DNA of 64,000 nt, from contig NZ_QOHO01000011.1 in NCBI RefSeq assembly GCF_003432035.1, forward strand, positions 62,001-126,000, in the 5' to 3' direction. A model generated the notes under the pieces. That model did no database searches. It was not told the DNA's origin and saw nothing but the letters and a program-made list of their open reading frames with translations. This stretch comes from Lacrimispora amygdalina. GTDB lineage: Bacteria; Bacillota; Clostridia; Lachnospirales; Lachnospiraceae. Of this stretch, positions 1-8,282 are shown piece by piece. The first letter of the stretch is position 1. The number at the start of each line of letters is the position of its first letter. Both the position numbers and the translations under genes were made by a program.

Positions 1-606
1 TAACTCTCTTACAAATTTTCTTATTTTATCCTTTACCACCACATCAAGTCCGATGGTCGGTTCGTCCAGATACAGAATATCAGGATCGTGCAAAAGGGCA
101 ATCGCCAGTTCTGCCCTCATTTTCTGTCCAAGGCTTAATTGCCGGACCGGCTTATTTAAAAAAGACTGCATCTCTAAGAGTTCCGTGAACATCTCCGTAT
201 TTCTTTGAAACCGGACTTTTTCAGTTCCATACATTCTCCGGTACAGTTCAAAAGTGTCTTCCATGGGAAGGTCCCAGTTGAGCTGGGATCTCTGACCAAA
301 AACAACACCGATGTGCCTTGCATTTTCTTTTCTGTTTTCCCATGGGATAATTCCTCCGGTTTTTATTGACCCGCAAGTAGGCGTAATGATTCCCGTCAGC
401 ATTTTTATCGTCGTGGATTTCCCTGCTCCATTCGGTCCGATGTATCCAACCAGTTCCCCTTTCTCTACAGTAAACGATAAATCATCCACTGCTTTTCTGA
501 CCTCATAGCTGCGGTTTAATAAAGAAGAAAGAGCATTTTTTAATCCCTCAGGACGTTTAAAACTCTTAAATTCTCTGGTTACATGATCAACTGTTATGTA
601 AGACAT
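1..606 (-). CDS. ABC-2 type exporter ATP-binding subunit (C-terminus cut by window edge)
   Basis: The frame is open from an ATG at 606 to the first base of the window, so about 202 residues are present and the C-terminus is missing. Visible ABC motifs in order are Walker A (GPNGAGKSTT, about residue 57), a 'FGQRSQLNWDLP' Q-loop segment, an ABC signature written LSLGQKMRAELA and Walker B (ILYLDEPTIGLD). The Q-loop form and the two following permeases are typical of the ABC-2 exporters whose permeases belong to the DUF990/ABC2_membrane_6 family. GGAGGGAAATT precedes the ATG. It energises export of an unknown substrate together with the two upstream permeases, from which it is separated by 20 bp. 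The substrate cannot be told from sequence. Confidence 0.88.
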   Translation of the reverse strand, partial: MSYITVDHVTREFKSFKRPEGLKNALSSLLNRSYEVRKAVDDLSFTVEKGELVGYIGPNGAGKSTTIKMLTGIITPTCGSIKTGGIIPWENRKENARHIGVVFGQRSQLNWDLPMEDTFELYRRMYGTEKVRFQRNTEMFTELLEMQSFLNKPVRQLSLGQKMRAELAIALLHDPDILYLDEPTIGLDVVVKDKIRKFVREL

Positions 607-626
607 AATTTCCCTCCGCTCTTGAT

Positions 627-1421
627 TTACGATCCAGTACTCTGGTATGCATGAAGCCCCTTTTGCCAAAAGCTGTAGGCAGTAAAGAAAACAAAAGCTC
701 CCACAAAAGGTGTGAGAAACAAAAATAACGGTGACAGCATTCCCTCCTGTCTGTTAATAAAAAACTGGACAGGATAAAAATTAATAAATCCATAAGGCAG
801 TAGAAATGTCAGCAAAAAACGGATGCCGCTATGATAAATCGTAAGAGGATATTGAAGAAAGCAGGTCAAATTCTTGTAAAAAAGCCGATACAGGCCATCG
901 CTTTTCAGGAACCAGAAAGCAGGTACTGTTGTTACCATAAATCCGGCAGCCTGTATTAACGCAGCGCCGGTTATATCAAGGATCAGCCATACTATCTGAT
1001 TAAATGACAGAGAGATTCCCAGTTTGTGCAGGCTGATTCCTATTATTGCCCCTGCTATCACATAATTGCTGGTATATCCTGCGCTTACTTTCGTACAGAT
1101 CAGATAAATAAGAGGATTCACCGGCTTTGTTAAAATTTCGTCAAGCTCTCCGCTGCGAATCAGCGTGGGCAGCTTGCCAAAACCTCCCATAAAAAATGTA
1201 CCCGCTATGGAATAAGAGAGAACGTCAAAGGCGTATAAAAGAAGAATCTCATATAATCCCCATCCCGCCACAGGTCCCACTTTTTTAAGCAGAATGACAA
1301 GCAGGATAAAACCGGAAGACCAGCCCAGTATTTTAGCAGTCAGCCGCATAAAATACTGGCCCCTGTATTCCAGCTGTGTCAGAAAAGCAACTTTAGCAAA
1401 TGCTCCATACAGACCAAACAT
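627..1421 (-). CDS. ABC-2 family transporter permease (DUF990-like), second subunit
   Basis: A 264-residue integral membrane protein with about six hydrophobic segments and no extracellular domain. The phrase 'LIRSGELDEILTKPVNPLIYL' near residue 90 is typical of ABC2_membrane_6 permeases. It starts at an ATG with GGGAGG upstream; the preceding permease stops only 6 bp away (its GGA GGT TGA supplies part of the ribosome binding site). With the neighbouring permease and the ATPase it forms a heterodimeric exporter of unknown cargo in the cytoplasmic membrane. Family assignment is from characteristic motifs, not from a search. Confidence 0.85.
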   Translation of the reverse strand: MFGLYGAFAKVAFLTQLEYRGQYFMRLTAKILGWSSGFILLVILLKKVGPVAGWGLYEILLLYAFDVLSYSIAGTFFMGGFGKLPTLIRSGELDEILTKPVNPLIYLICTKVSAGYTSNYVIAGAIIGISLHKLGISLSFNQIVWLILDITGAALIQAAGFMVTTVPAFWFLKSDGLYRLFYKNLTCFLQYPLTIYHSGIRFLLTFLLPYGFINFYPVQFFINRQEGMLSPLFLFLTPFVGAFVFFTAYSFWQKGLHAYQSTGS

Positions 1422-1427
1422 AATCTT

Positions 1428-2207
1428 TCAACCTCCCTGTATTTCTATACCGCTTTGAATCCGCTTCCATATCAGCCGCTCTGCCATAAAAAGTATGAGA
1501 ACCCAGAAAAACTGAATGAGCAATATTTTCTGCCACTGGTCTGCTTCCTGCATTCCAAGCCATATGGCAACCGGCTTATATGCTACATAGGAAAAGGGAA
1601 GGAACTCACAAAATGACTTCAGCCAGTCAGGATAAAACCAGAGAGGAATATCGATTCCGGAAAAAAGAAGAAACAATGCATCTGCCGTCATGCGTGTATA
1701 GGTACCATCTTTCATCCAGAAGACCAGTAATCCTATGGTATATTGGATCGAAAACATAATTAAAATCCCAAAAGACAGACTGATAAAGAAAATCAAAACA
1801 GTCCCAGGACCCGGGACAGGCAGTTTCCATAGAAAAAATGACACTGCAGCAATGAAGATCCCTTCAAACAAAACATGATACAAATTCTCTCCTAACTGTC
1901 CAAAGAAGTAATACCATTTTAGAGAAATGGGGCGGATAAAATCAATCGCAATCATTCCTGTCCGAAAACGATCCGCCAGTTCCTCGGCTATCTGGGAACG
2001 CAGCAAACCGTTTACCATGGCAGCTATCACCGAATAGGAAACCATAGTTTTAAAGCTAATATTCTTTATTCCGCCCGAATTAAGAACCGCCTGCCAGATA
2101 CAGATTTTTATGTAAACAGCAAGCCAGTCACCCATAATCTGAAAAAGCAGATTAAATTTATACTGAATTTGCTGACGAAAGCAGCACTTCATAAGCACCC
2201 AGTACAT
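1428..2207 (-). CDS. ABC-2 family transporter permease (DUF990-like), first subunit
   Basis: A hydrophobic protein of 259 residues, first gene of the exporter operon. The open frame extends 32 codons further upstream, but AAAGGAGGCAGGAT sits directly before the ATG at 2207, making this the likely start (MYWVLMKCC). The segment 'LADRFRTGMIAIDFIRPISLKWYYFF' corresponds to the cytoplasmic loop that in this family contains a '...G...D.L..P' motif, as in its partner. No clear sigma-A promoter is visible in the 90 bp upstream; the best candidate is an extended -10 (TGGTAAGAT) near 2230-2240. Function: membrane half of an ABC-2 exporter, substrate unknown. Confidence 0.83.
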   Translation of the reverse strand: MYWVLMKCCFRQQIQYKFNLLFQIMGDWLAVYIKICIWQAVLNSGGIKNISFKTMVSYSVIAAMVNGLLRSQIAEELADRFRTGMIAIDFIRPISLKWYYFFGQLGENLYHVLFEGIFIAAVSFFLWKLPVPGPGTVLIFFISLSFGILIMFSIQYTIGLLVFWMKDGTYTRMTADALFLLFSGIDIPLWFYPDWLKSFCEFLPFSYVAYKPVAIWLGMQEADQWQKILLIQFFWVLILFMAERLIWKRIQSGIEIQGG

Positions 2208-2301
2208 ATCCTGCCTCCTTTCATTTTTTATTCCGAATGCTATCTTACCATAATCAGGCACTGCTTTCCTGATGTTTTGGACAAACTTTTCTCCGGGAGA
2301 C

Positions 2302-2346
2302 AAAAACAGATACCGCAGTCAGCAAGTCCATGCTGCAGTATCTGTT
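2302..2346 (-). terminator. Rho-independent terminator of the liv operon
   Basis: Arms 2305-2318 and 2333-2346 form a 14-bp stem with one G-U pair and a 14-nt loop; on the minus strand the stem is followed by TTTTTG. It lies 12 bp after the livF stop codon and separates the liv operon from the ABC-2 exporter genes. Confidence 0.88.
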
Positions 2347-2358
2347 TCAATCTGTTCT

Positions 2359-3069
2359 TTATTCGCTTAAATATGCCTTCTTTACAGAATCATCATTCAT
2401 CAGTTCTTTGGCATCACCGCTCAGCACAATGGAGCCGGTTTCTAAAACATAAGCCCTGTTTGCAATGGATAATGCCTTCTTTGCATTCTGTTCCACCAAA
2501 AGAACCGTTGTACCGGACTTGTTGATTTCCTGAATAATATCAAAGATTTCATTCACATAAATAGGGGAAAGTCCCATAGACGGCTCATCAAGTACAATTA
2601 CCTTGGGGTGGCTCATGAGCGCACGCCCCATGGCAAGCATCTGCTGTTCCCCTCCGCTTAATGTACCGGCAGGCTGGTTCTTTCTTTCCAGGAGTCTGGG
2701 GAAACGTTTATAAATCATCTGAAGAGTTTCTTCTATTTCATTTTTGTCTCTTCTTGTATAGGCACCAAGCTTTAAATTCTCATACACACTTAAAGCTGCA
2801 AAAACCCTTCTTCCTTCCGGAACATGGGCCATGCCCATACCTACGATTTTATCTCCTCTGATTTTGGTAATATCGTGTCCATCAAACTGTATGCTGCCGG
2901 ATGATGATTTGATCAGACCTGTTATTGTATGAAGAGTGGTTGTCTTACCAGCGCCGTTGGCACCGATCAGTGCAACGATCTCCCCTTCCTTTACTTCAAA
3001 GGAAATATCTTTTAACGCCTTAATGACGCCATAATATACTTCCAGATTTTTCACTTCAAGTATTGCCAT
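2359..3069 (-). CDS. livF: Branched-chain amino acid ABC transporter, ATP-binding protein LivF
   Basis: LivF is the second ATPase of the high-affinity leucine/isoleucine/valine importer and dimerises with LivG on the cytoplasmic face. The 236-residue protein has Walker A GANGAGKTTT at about residues 36-45, the signature LSGGEQQMLAMGRAL, and Walker B VIVLDEPSMGL with the 'GLSPIYVNEIFDIIQ' continuation characteristic of LivF. The frame runs 20 codons further upstream but that would overlap livG; AGGAGGCTTTCAAC precedes the ATG at 3069 and the length then matches the family. It is the last gene of the liv operon, 13 bp after livG and followed by a strong terminator. Confidence 0.95.
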   Translation of the reverse strand: MAILEVKNLEVYYGVIKALKDISFEVKEGEIVALIGANGAGKTTTLHTITGLIKSSSGSIQFDGHDITKIRGDKIVGMGMAHVPEGRRVFAALSVYENLKLGAYTRRDKNEIEETLQMIYKRFPRLLERKNQPAGTLSGGEQQMLAMGRALMSHPKVIVLDEPSMGLSPIYVNEIFDIIQEINKSGTTVLLVEQNAKKALSIANRAYVLETGSIVLSGDAKELMNDDSVKKAYLSE

Positions 3070-3082
3070 GTTGAAAGCCTCC

Positions 3083-3841
3083 TTATTCTCCCAGATATGC
3101 CTTGATGACTTCCGGATCATGAAGCACATCCGCTGTTTTACCCTGGGTAAGCACCTGACCGAAATTCAGCACCGTCAAACGCTCACAAATCCCGGAGACA
3201 AGCTTCATATCGTGTTCTATTAAAAGAATGGTCATATCAAAATTATCCCGTACGAAACGTATGGTATCCATAAGTTCGGCTGTCTCATTGGGATTCATAC
3301 CAGCCGCCGGCTCATCAAGAAGCAGGAGCTTTGGACCAGTGGCAAGCGCTCTCGCTATCTCAAGCTTTCGCTGCTTACCATATGGCAGATTGGACGCAAG
3401 GGTATCCTTCTCCTTATCCAGATCAAAGACCTTTAGAAGTTCTACCGCTTTCTCATCCATCTCCTTTTCAACTTTAAAATATTGGGGAAGCCTTAAGATT
3501 CCCGCAACGGTGGAATAAGGATGACTGTTGTGAAGACCGGTTTTAACATTATCCAGAACAGTTAAGTCTTTAAAAAGACGTATGTTCTGGAACGTTCTTG
3601 CTATTCCGGCCCGGTTGATATCCACAGTTTTCTTCCCAGTTATATTATCTCCGTCTAAGAGGATCGTTCCGGCATTGGGTTTATAAACACCGGTCAAAAG
3701 GTTAAAAATCGTGGTTTTTCCCGCACCGTTTGGACCAATCAGACCGTAAAGCTGTCCCTTTTCAATGGTGATGCTGAAATTATCTACAGCCCGAAGACCG
3801 CCAAATGAAATTCCAAGGTTTTTAATTTCCAGTAAAGCCAT
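3083..3841 (-). CDS. livG: Branched-chain amino acid ABC transporter, ATP-binding protein LivG
   Basis: First ATPase of the liv importer, 252 residues. Walker A GPNGAGKTTIFN at about 36-47, the LivG-typical 'GIARTFQNIRLFKDLTVLDNV' Q-loop region around residue 80-100, signature 'LPYGKQRKLEIARAL' (family form, replacing LSGGQ) and Walker B LLLLDEPAAGMNP. The C-terminal 'GKTADVLHDPEVIKAYLGE' tail is diagnostic of LivG. The start ATG at 3841 is preceded by AAGGAGAGGG. It follows livM by 2 bp and is translationally close-coupled in the operon. Confidence 0.95.
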   Translation of the reverse strand: MALLEIKNLGISFGGLRAVDNFSITIEKGQLYGLIGPNGAGKTTIFNLLTGVYKPNAGTILLDGDNITGKKTVDINRAGIARTFQNIRLFKDLTVLDNVKTGLHNSHPYSTVAGILRLPQYFKVEKEMDEKAVELLKVFDLDKEKDTLASNLPYGKQRKLEIARALATGPKLLLLDEPAAGMNPNETAELMDTIRFVRDNFDMTILLIEHDMKLVSGICERLTVLNFGQVLTQGKTADVLHDPEVIKAYLGE

Positions 3842-3843
3842 GA

Positions 3844-4920
3844 TTATACCCTCTCCTTCTTAGCCCTGTTCAAATGAAAATAACGTTTTCTGAAATCGAT
3901 CAGCTTCGGACTCCAGTTAAATATCATCATGACAATCAGGATGATGGCATAAATCAGCATACGATAAGCATTTAAACCTCTTAAAAGCTCTGGAAGCAGG
4001 GTCAATAAGACCGCCGCAATCATGGAGCCCCGGATGTTTCCGATTCCTCCAAGTACCACAAACACAAGAATCATAATGGACTGGTTGTAGCCAAAATTCT
4101 TCTGAGTGGCTGTCAGGGAAGAAAGGTTATGTGAATATAAAACACCTGCAACACCTGCAAGGGAGGCAGATATGGTAAATGCCATAAGTTTATACTTGGT
4201 TATATTAATACCAATGGACTCTGCTGCAATTCTGTTATCACGGACAGACATAATCGCACGTCCGGATCTGGAATTGATCAGATTGAGTACAATGAGCAGC
4301 GTAATCAAAGTCAGAATCACACCGATGGCAAAGGTGGAGTTTTTAGGTGTGCCGGTAATACCCTGTGCACCATTTAAAATCACCGTTCCGCTTTTCTCCA
4401 TATTAAGTGCCATGGCATTCTTCATAGAGAAATGAAATCCGTTTGAATCCTTTCCAAGATAAAGTACATTCACAACGTTCTTAATAATCTCACCGAATGC
4501 CAGCGTTACAATTGCCAGATAATCACCCCTGAGCCTTAATACAGGGATTCCCACAACGATGCCTGCTGCTGCGGCTGCGGCAGCTCCCACAAGAATGGCC
4601 AGGAAAAAGCGGATTCCTGCGTTAGGTAACGCATCCATCATGGAAATAGAGAAAATGGAACTGGAAAATGCTCCCATGCACATAAAACCAGCGTGTCCAA
4701 GACTTAATTCTCCCAAAATGCCTACAGTCAGATTTAAGGATATGGCCATGATACTATAAATACAAAGAGGCACTAAAAGTCCCTTCATCAGACTGCTGAC
4801 CTGTCCGGCAGAAATTAACAGCTGCACGATGATAAATGCTGCAATCACAATGCCGTAAGTAATTAAGTTGGTTTTTAACGTTTTATCGATATGAATCTTT
4901 TTAGCTGTACTTTTTTCCAT
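3844..4920 (-). CDS. livM: Branched-chain amino acid ABC transporter permease LivM
   Basis: One of two membrane subunits of the liv importer; 358 residues with about nine to ten transmembrane segments and the conserved 'AGFMCMGAFSSSIFS' and 'GDYLAIVTLAFGEIIKNVV' motifs of LivM (BPD_transp_2 family). A GTG three codons upstream (4929) is possible, but AGGTGG sits just in front of the ATG at 4920, so that is preferred. The N-terminus carries a cationic tail before the first helix. livH ends 9 bp upstream, within the same transcript. Confidence 0.93.
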   Translation of the reverse strand: MEKSTAKKIHIDKTLKTNLITYGIVIAAFIIVQLLISAGQVSSLMKGLLVPLCIYSIMAISLNLTVGILGELSLGHAGFMCMGAFSSSIFSISMMDALPNAGIRFFLAILVGAAAAAAAGIVVGIPVLRLRGDYLAIVTLAFGEIIKNVVNVLYLGKDSNGFHFSMKNAMALNMEKSGTVILNGAQGITGTPKNSTFAIGVILTLITLLIVLNLINSRSGRAIMSVRDNRIAAESIGINITKYKLMAFTISASLAGVAGVLYSHNLSSLTATQKNFGYNQSIMILVFVVLGGIGNIRGSMIAAVLLTLLPELLRGLNAYRMLIYAIILIVMMIFNWSPKLIDFRKRYFHLNRAKKERV

Positions 4921-4929
4921 TCCGTCCAC

Positions 4930-5814
4930 CTATACTTTCTCATTGATCTTCTTGCCGAGAATACCGGTAGGCTTCACAAGAAGGACAACGATGAGAACTG
5001 CGAAAACAATAGCATCGGAAAGCTGGGATGAAATGTAAGCTTTGCTTAAGTTTTCAATAACGCCCAGAAGCAGGCCTCCGATTAACGCCCCCGGAATCGA
5101 ACCAATTCCTCCAAATACAGCAGCAACGAATGCCTTAATTCCAGGCATGGAACCGGTATATGGGGTAAGTGTGGGGTATGCAGAGCAGAGAAGTGCTCCT
5201 GCAATCGCAGCCAGAGCAGAACCAATTGCAAAGGTAAGCGCAATGGTACCATCTACATTAATTCCCATCAGCTGGGCCGCTCCCTTGTCTTCTGACACAG
5301 CGAGCATGGCCTGTCCTGCTCTTGTCTTCTTAATGAACGCAGTCAGTCCAATCATAATAATAACACAGCTGATAATTGTAACGATCGTTTCTCCTGAGAT
5401 CGTCAGCTTTCCTTCTGCCAGCTTTAATGCCGGAATTGTTACAACAGAAGTAAAGGATTTTGGATTGGAACCAAAGACAAGCAGTGCGATGTTTTGAAGC
5501 AGGTAGCTCACACCGATTGCCGTAATCAGAACTGCCAGAGGACTTGCCATACGTAAAGGACGATAAGCGACGCCCTCAATGACCACGCCCAGTACAGTAC
5601 ATAGAATAACCGCAAGGAGAATGCCCGCAACAGGACCTAAGCCCATTGTGCTGACAACTGTGAACACCACGTATCCTCCAATCATAATAACATCACCATG
5701 TGCAAAGTTAAGCATCTTGGCAATGCCATATACCATGGTATAACCAAGAGCAATGATTGCATAAACACTGCCAAGGCTTAAACCATTAATAAAATAGGAT
5801 ATGAAACTCATCAT
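4930..5814 (-). CDS. livH: Branched-chain amino acid ABC transporter permease LivH
   Basis: Second permease of the liv importer, 294 residues from the ATG at 5814. The N-terminal 'INGLSLGSVYAIIALGYTMVYGI' and following 'LNFAHGDVIMIGGYV' are hallmark LivH sequence. An open frame begins five codons earlier, but GAGGTG lies 7 nt before the chosen ATG. It pairs with LivM to form the channel. It is separated from livK by an 84-bp spacer that contains a strong hairpin (5862-5886), so its expression is probably lower than that of the binding protein. Confidence 0.94.
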   Translation of the reverse strand: MMSFISYFINGLSLGSVYAIIALGYTMVYGIAKMLNFAHGDVIMIGGYVVFTVVSTMGLGPVAGILLAVILCTVLGVVIEGVAYRPLRMASPLAVLITAIGVSYLLQNIALLVFGSNPKSFTSVVTIPALKLAEGKLTISGETIVTIISCVIIMIGLTAFIKKTRAGQAMLAVSEDKGAAQLMGINVDGTIALTFAIGSALAAIAGALLCSAYPTLTPYTGSMPGIKAFVAAVFGGIGSIPGALIGGLLLGVIENLSKAYISSQLSDAIVFAVLIVVLLVKPTGILGKKINEKV

Positions 5815-5861
5815 ACCAACGCACCTCATTCGTCTTTATTAAAGAAAATTATATCAAAGAA

Positions 5862-5886
5862 GAGGGTCGTCCCTTGGACGGCCCTC
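5862..5886 (-). terminator. Intercistronic hairpin between livK and livH (attenuator or RNA-processing element)
   Basis: Arms 5862-5872 and 5876-5886 form an 11-bp stem (one G-U) with a 3-nt loop. On the minus strand it is followed by TTCTTTGATATAATTTTC, too broken for full termination. Such hairpins commonly stabilise binding-protein mRNA and reduce read-through into permease genes; here that role is inferred. Confidence 0.7.
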
Positions 5887-5898
5887 CAGCGGGTCATA

Positions 5899-7125
5899 TT
5901 ACATTGCTGTATAAACGCCGTTTACAATCTTTACTGCCTTAGGAGCCTTATCCGGCTCTCCGTCTGCAGTCCACTTCATATTTTCACCGGTCAGTCCGTT
6001 GATGGAAATCTCGGTCATTGCAGTTTTTAACTTATCGCAGATTGCAGAAGCATCCATATCTGCTGTGACGCCTGCTTTTTCAGCTGCTGCTTTCACTGCA
6101 TAAACTGCATCGTAAGCATCTGCCGCAAACTGGTTTGGAGTCTCACCGTACTTCTCTTTGAAGGAGGTTACGAATTTTTGAGTCAGATCATCCTTTGCAT
6201 CAGCTGCAAAAGGTGTTAAAAGCATTACATTCTCAGCAAGAGCTGTATCGAAATTCTCTACTGTAAGAAGTCCGTCAAGACCATCACAGCCAAAGAACGC
6301 AGGTGCATATCCCATCTGTTTTGCCTGGGCAAGAATTAAAGCTGCCTGTGAATAGTAGATAGGAAGGAAAACAAGCTCTGCACCGGAATCCTGTGCTTTC
6401 TGAAGCTGTACAGAGAAGTTCGTGTTGTTGTCTGCTGTAAATGCTTCATCAGCTGCAATTTCAATGCCCTGATTTGCAGCTTCGGAAATAAATTTATCAT
6501 GAATGCCGGATGAGTAAACATCAGAGCTGTCATAAATAACCGCTACTTTGGTAGCCAGTTTGTTTTCACCGATATACTGCGCTGAAGCTGCACCCTGGTT
6601 TGGATCTGAGAAACATACACGGAACTGATTTTCAAACTTGGTACAGTCTACTGCAGATCCGGATGGTGTTAACTGGAACATGTTATCGTTGCTGGACTCA
6701 GCACCAACTGCAATACAGGGAGCAGAAGTAACAGTTCCCACCAGTAACTGCATACCCCAGTCTTTTAAGGTATTGTAAGCATTCACTGATTTTTCCGTAT
6801 CATTTTCATCATCCTGGAAATTAAATTCGATCTTTGCGCCGTTAATACCGCCATTTGCATTAATCTCATTCACTGCCAGTTCTGCACCATTCTTTACGGC
6901 CTGTCCGTAAATAGCAGTGCTTCCGCTGATAGGGCCGATTCCGCCGATCTTAATTGTACCCTCTCCTGCTGCTGCGCCGGCTGCGGTGGTCTGTGTCTCA
7001 CCCTTGGATTCTGTTCCAGCTGCGGTTGTTCCCTCTGAAGCTTTTCCGCTTCCGCAGGCAGTTAAAGATGCCGCCATGGCAATTGCCAAACTAAGACTCA
7101 GTAACTTTTTCATAGATTTTTTCAC
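5899..7125 (-). CDS. livK: Branched-chain amino acid ABC transporter substrate-binding lipoprotein
   Basis: Extracellular binding protein of the liv importer (periplasmic-binding-like domain of the leucine/isoleucine/valine class). A signal peptide ends in the lipobox SLTAC, with the lipidated Cys at residue 24 from the chosen start; a Thr/Ser/Ala/Gly-rich linker follows, then 'IKIGGIGPISGSTAIYGQAVKNGAELAVNEINANGG', the classic Leu/Ile/Val-BP opening. Start choice: GAGGAGG lies 8 nt before a GTG at 7125; an ATG four codons later (7113) is an alternative. It is the first gene of the operon behind a near-consensus promoter. Specificity beyond branched-chain or related amino acids cannot be read from sequence. 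Confidence 0.93.
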   Translation of the reverse strand: MKKSMKKLLSLSLAIAMAASLTACGSGKASEGTTAAGTESKGETQTTAAGAAAGEGTIKIGGIGPISGSTAIYGQAVKNGAELAVNEINANGGINGAKIEFNFQDDENDTEKSVNAYNTLKDWGMQLLVGTVTSAPCIAVGAESSNDNMFQLTPSGSAVDCTKFENQFRVCFSDPNQGAASAQYIGENKLATKVAVIYDSSDVYSSGIHDKFISEAANQGIEIAADEAFTADNNTNFSVQLQKAQDSGAELVFLPIYYSQAALILAQAKQMGYAPAFFGCDGLDGLLTVENFDTALAENVMLLTPFAADAKDDLTQKFVTSFKEKYGETPNQFAADAYDAVYAVKAAAEKAGVTADMDASAICDKLKTAMTEISINGLTGENMKWTADGEPDKAPKAVKIVNGVYTAM

Positions 7126-7166
7126 AATCCATTCCTCCTCATGAAACAATTTTATATACGCCACAT

Positions 7167-7180
7167 TAACGTTGTAACGT
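7167..7180. repeat. Direct repeat TAACGT-TG-TAACGT in the livK leader
   Basis: Two copies of TAACGT at 7167-7172 and 7175-7180 with 8-bp periodicity, lying just downstream of the predicted livK transcription start. Possible regulator site; no regulator can be named. Confidence 0.4.
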
Positions 7181-7193
7181 ATACATAGTCTTT

Positions 7194-7222
7194 ATAATAG
7201 AATGGCTTTTAAAAAATGTCAA
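7194..7222 (-). promoter_or_regulatory. Sigma-A promoter of the liv operon
   Basis: Minus strand TTGACA (7217-7222), 17-bp spacer, TATTAT (7194-7199). Transcription should begin near 7187, giving a leader of about 60 nt before livK. Confidence 0.85.
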
Positions 7223-7264
7223 CTAATTTTGGTTCAAAAAAATAAAATAAAGTCAGCTTTTGGA

Positions 7265-8272
7265 TTATTCCCACGGAATATCAGAACTTTCAATCGTCTT
7301 ATCCCGCAGCATCAAATCTCGCACTGCTTCTGATGCTGACTTGCCGTCAAACAGCACTGCGTTCACCTGTTCTACGATAGGCATGGATACCTCATATTTC
7401 TCCGATAAAGCCAGTGCTGCTTTTGCAGAGTAGATTCCCTCTACAACCATCTTCACTTCTTTTGTCGCTTCTTCCATGGACTTTCCCTGGCCCATGAGAA
7501 TTCCTGCTCTTCTGTTCCGGCTGTGCATGCTGGCACAGGTAACAATTAAATCACCGATTCCGGATAAACCGCCAAACGTCTGAATCTTGCCTCCCATGGC
7601 AGTGCCAAGTCTTGATATTTCAGCAATGCCTCTGGTGATCAGCGCAGCCTTTGTATTATCTCCATATCCCAGTCCGTCTGCGATACCAGCTGCCAGAGCA
7701 ATGACATTCTTTAAAGAACCTCCAAGCTCAATTCCCTGAATATCCGGGCTTGTATAAACCCGGAATACCTCGCTCATAAAGATGCTCTGAATGTATTCGG
7801 CAGTCTTTCTCGTGGAGGCGCCTGCCACACAGGTCGTAGGAAGGCCCTTGCTCACTTCCTCCGCATGACTTGGTCCGGATAATACCGCAACATCTGCCAT
7901 AGGAAGTTCCTCTTCCAGAATCTCAGACAAAGTCATCAAAGTCGTTTCTTCAATTCCTTTTGCCACATTCACAACCACCTGCCCATAGCGGCAGAATGGA
8001 TTCATCCGTTTCGCCGTTGACCTGACGTAGACAGAAGGAACTGCAGTAACTAAAAGATCTTTCCCTGTCATAGCTTCTTCCAGATCTTGCGTAAATACCA
8101 TATCTTCCGGAAGTATCAGCTCCGGAAGCGTATGATGCCGGTGAGTCTGCTCCATCTCTTTAATCTCATCCGGCAGAGCAGACCAGACCGCTACCTCATG
8201 TCCATTATTATATAGAAGTACTGATAATGCCATACCCCAGCTTCCTGATCCGATGATTCCAATTTTAGCCAT
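7265..8272 (-). CDS. gpsA: NAD(P)-dependent glycerol-3-phosphate dehydrogenase
   Basis: Reduces dihydroxyacetone phosphate to sn-glycerol-3-phosphate for phospholipid synthesis. The 335-residue protein begins with the Rossmann motif GIIGSGSWGMAL, and carries 'LSGPSHAEEV' and 'GGSLKNVIALAAGIADGLGYGDNTKAALITRG', which contain the catalytic Lys and substrate-binding residues of GpsA. The open frame starts 19 codons earlier inside plsY; GAGGTGAG before the ATG at 8272 and the Rossmann fold immediately after fix the start. It lies 10 bp after plsY, the enzyme that uses its product, forming a functional pair in the DUF512-der-plsY-gpsA operon. Confidence 0.96.
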   Translation of the reverse strand: MAKIGIIGSGSWGMALSVLLYNNGHEVAVWSALPDEIKEMEQTHRHHTLPELILPEDMVFTQDLEEAMTGKDLLVTAVPSVYVRSTAKRMNPFCRYGQVVVNVAKGIEETTLMTLSEILEEELPMADVAVLSGPSHAEEVSKGLPTTCVAGASTRKTAEYIQSIFMSEVFRVYTSPDIQGIELGGSLKNVIALAAGIADGLGYGDNTKAALITRGIAEISRLGTAMGGKIQTFGGLSGIGDLIVTCASMHSRNRRAGILMGQGKSMEEATKEVKMVVEGIYSAKAALALSEKYEVSMPIVEQVNAVLFDGKSASEAVRDLMLRDKTIESSDIPWE

Positions 8273-8282
8273 CCGACTCACC

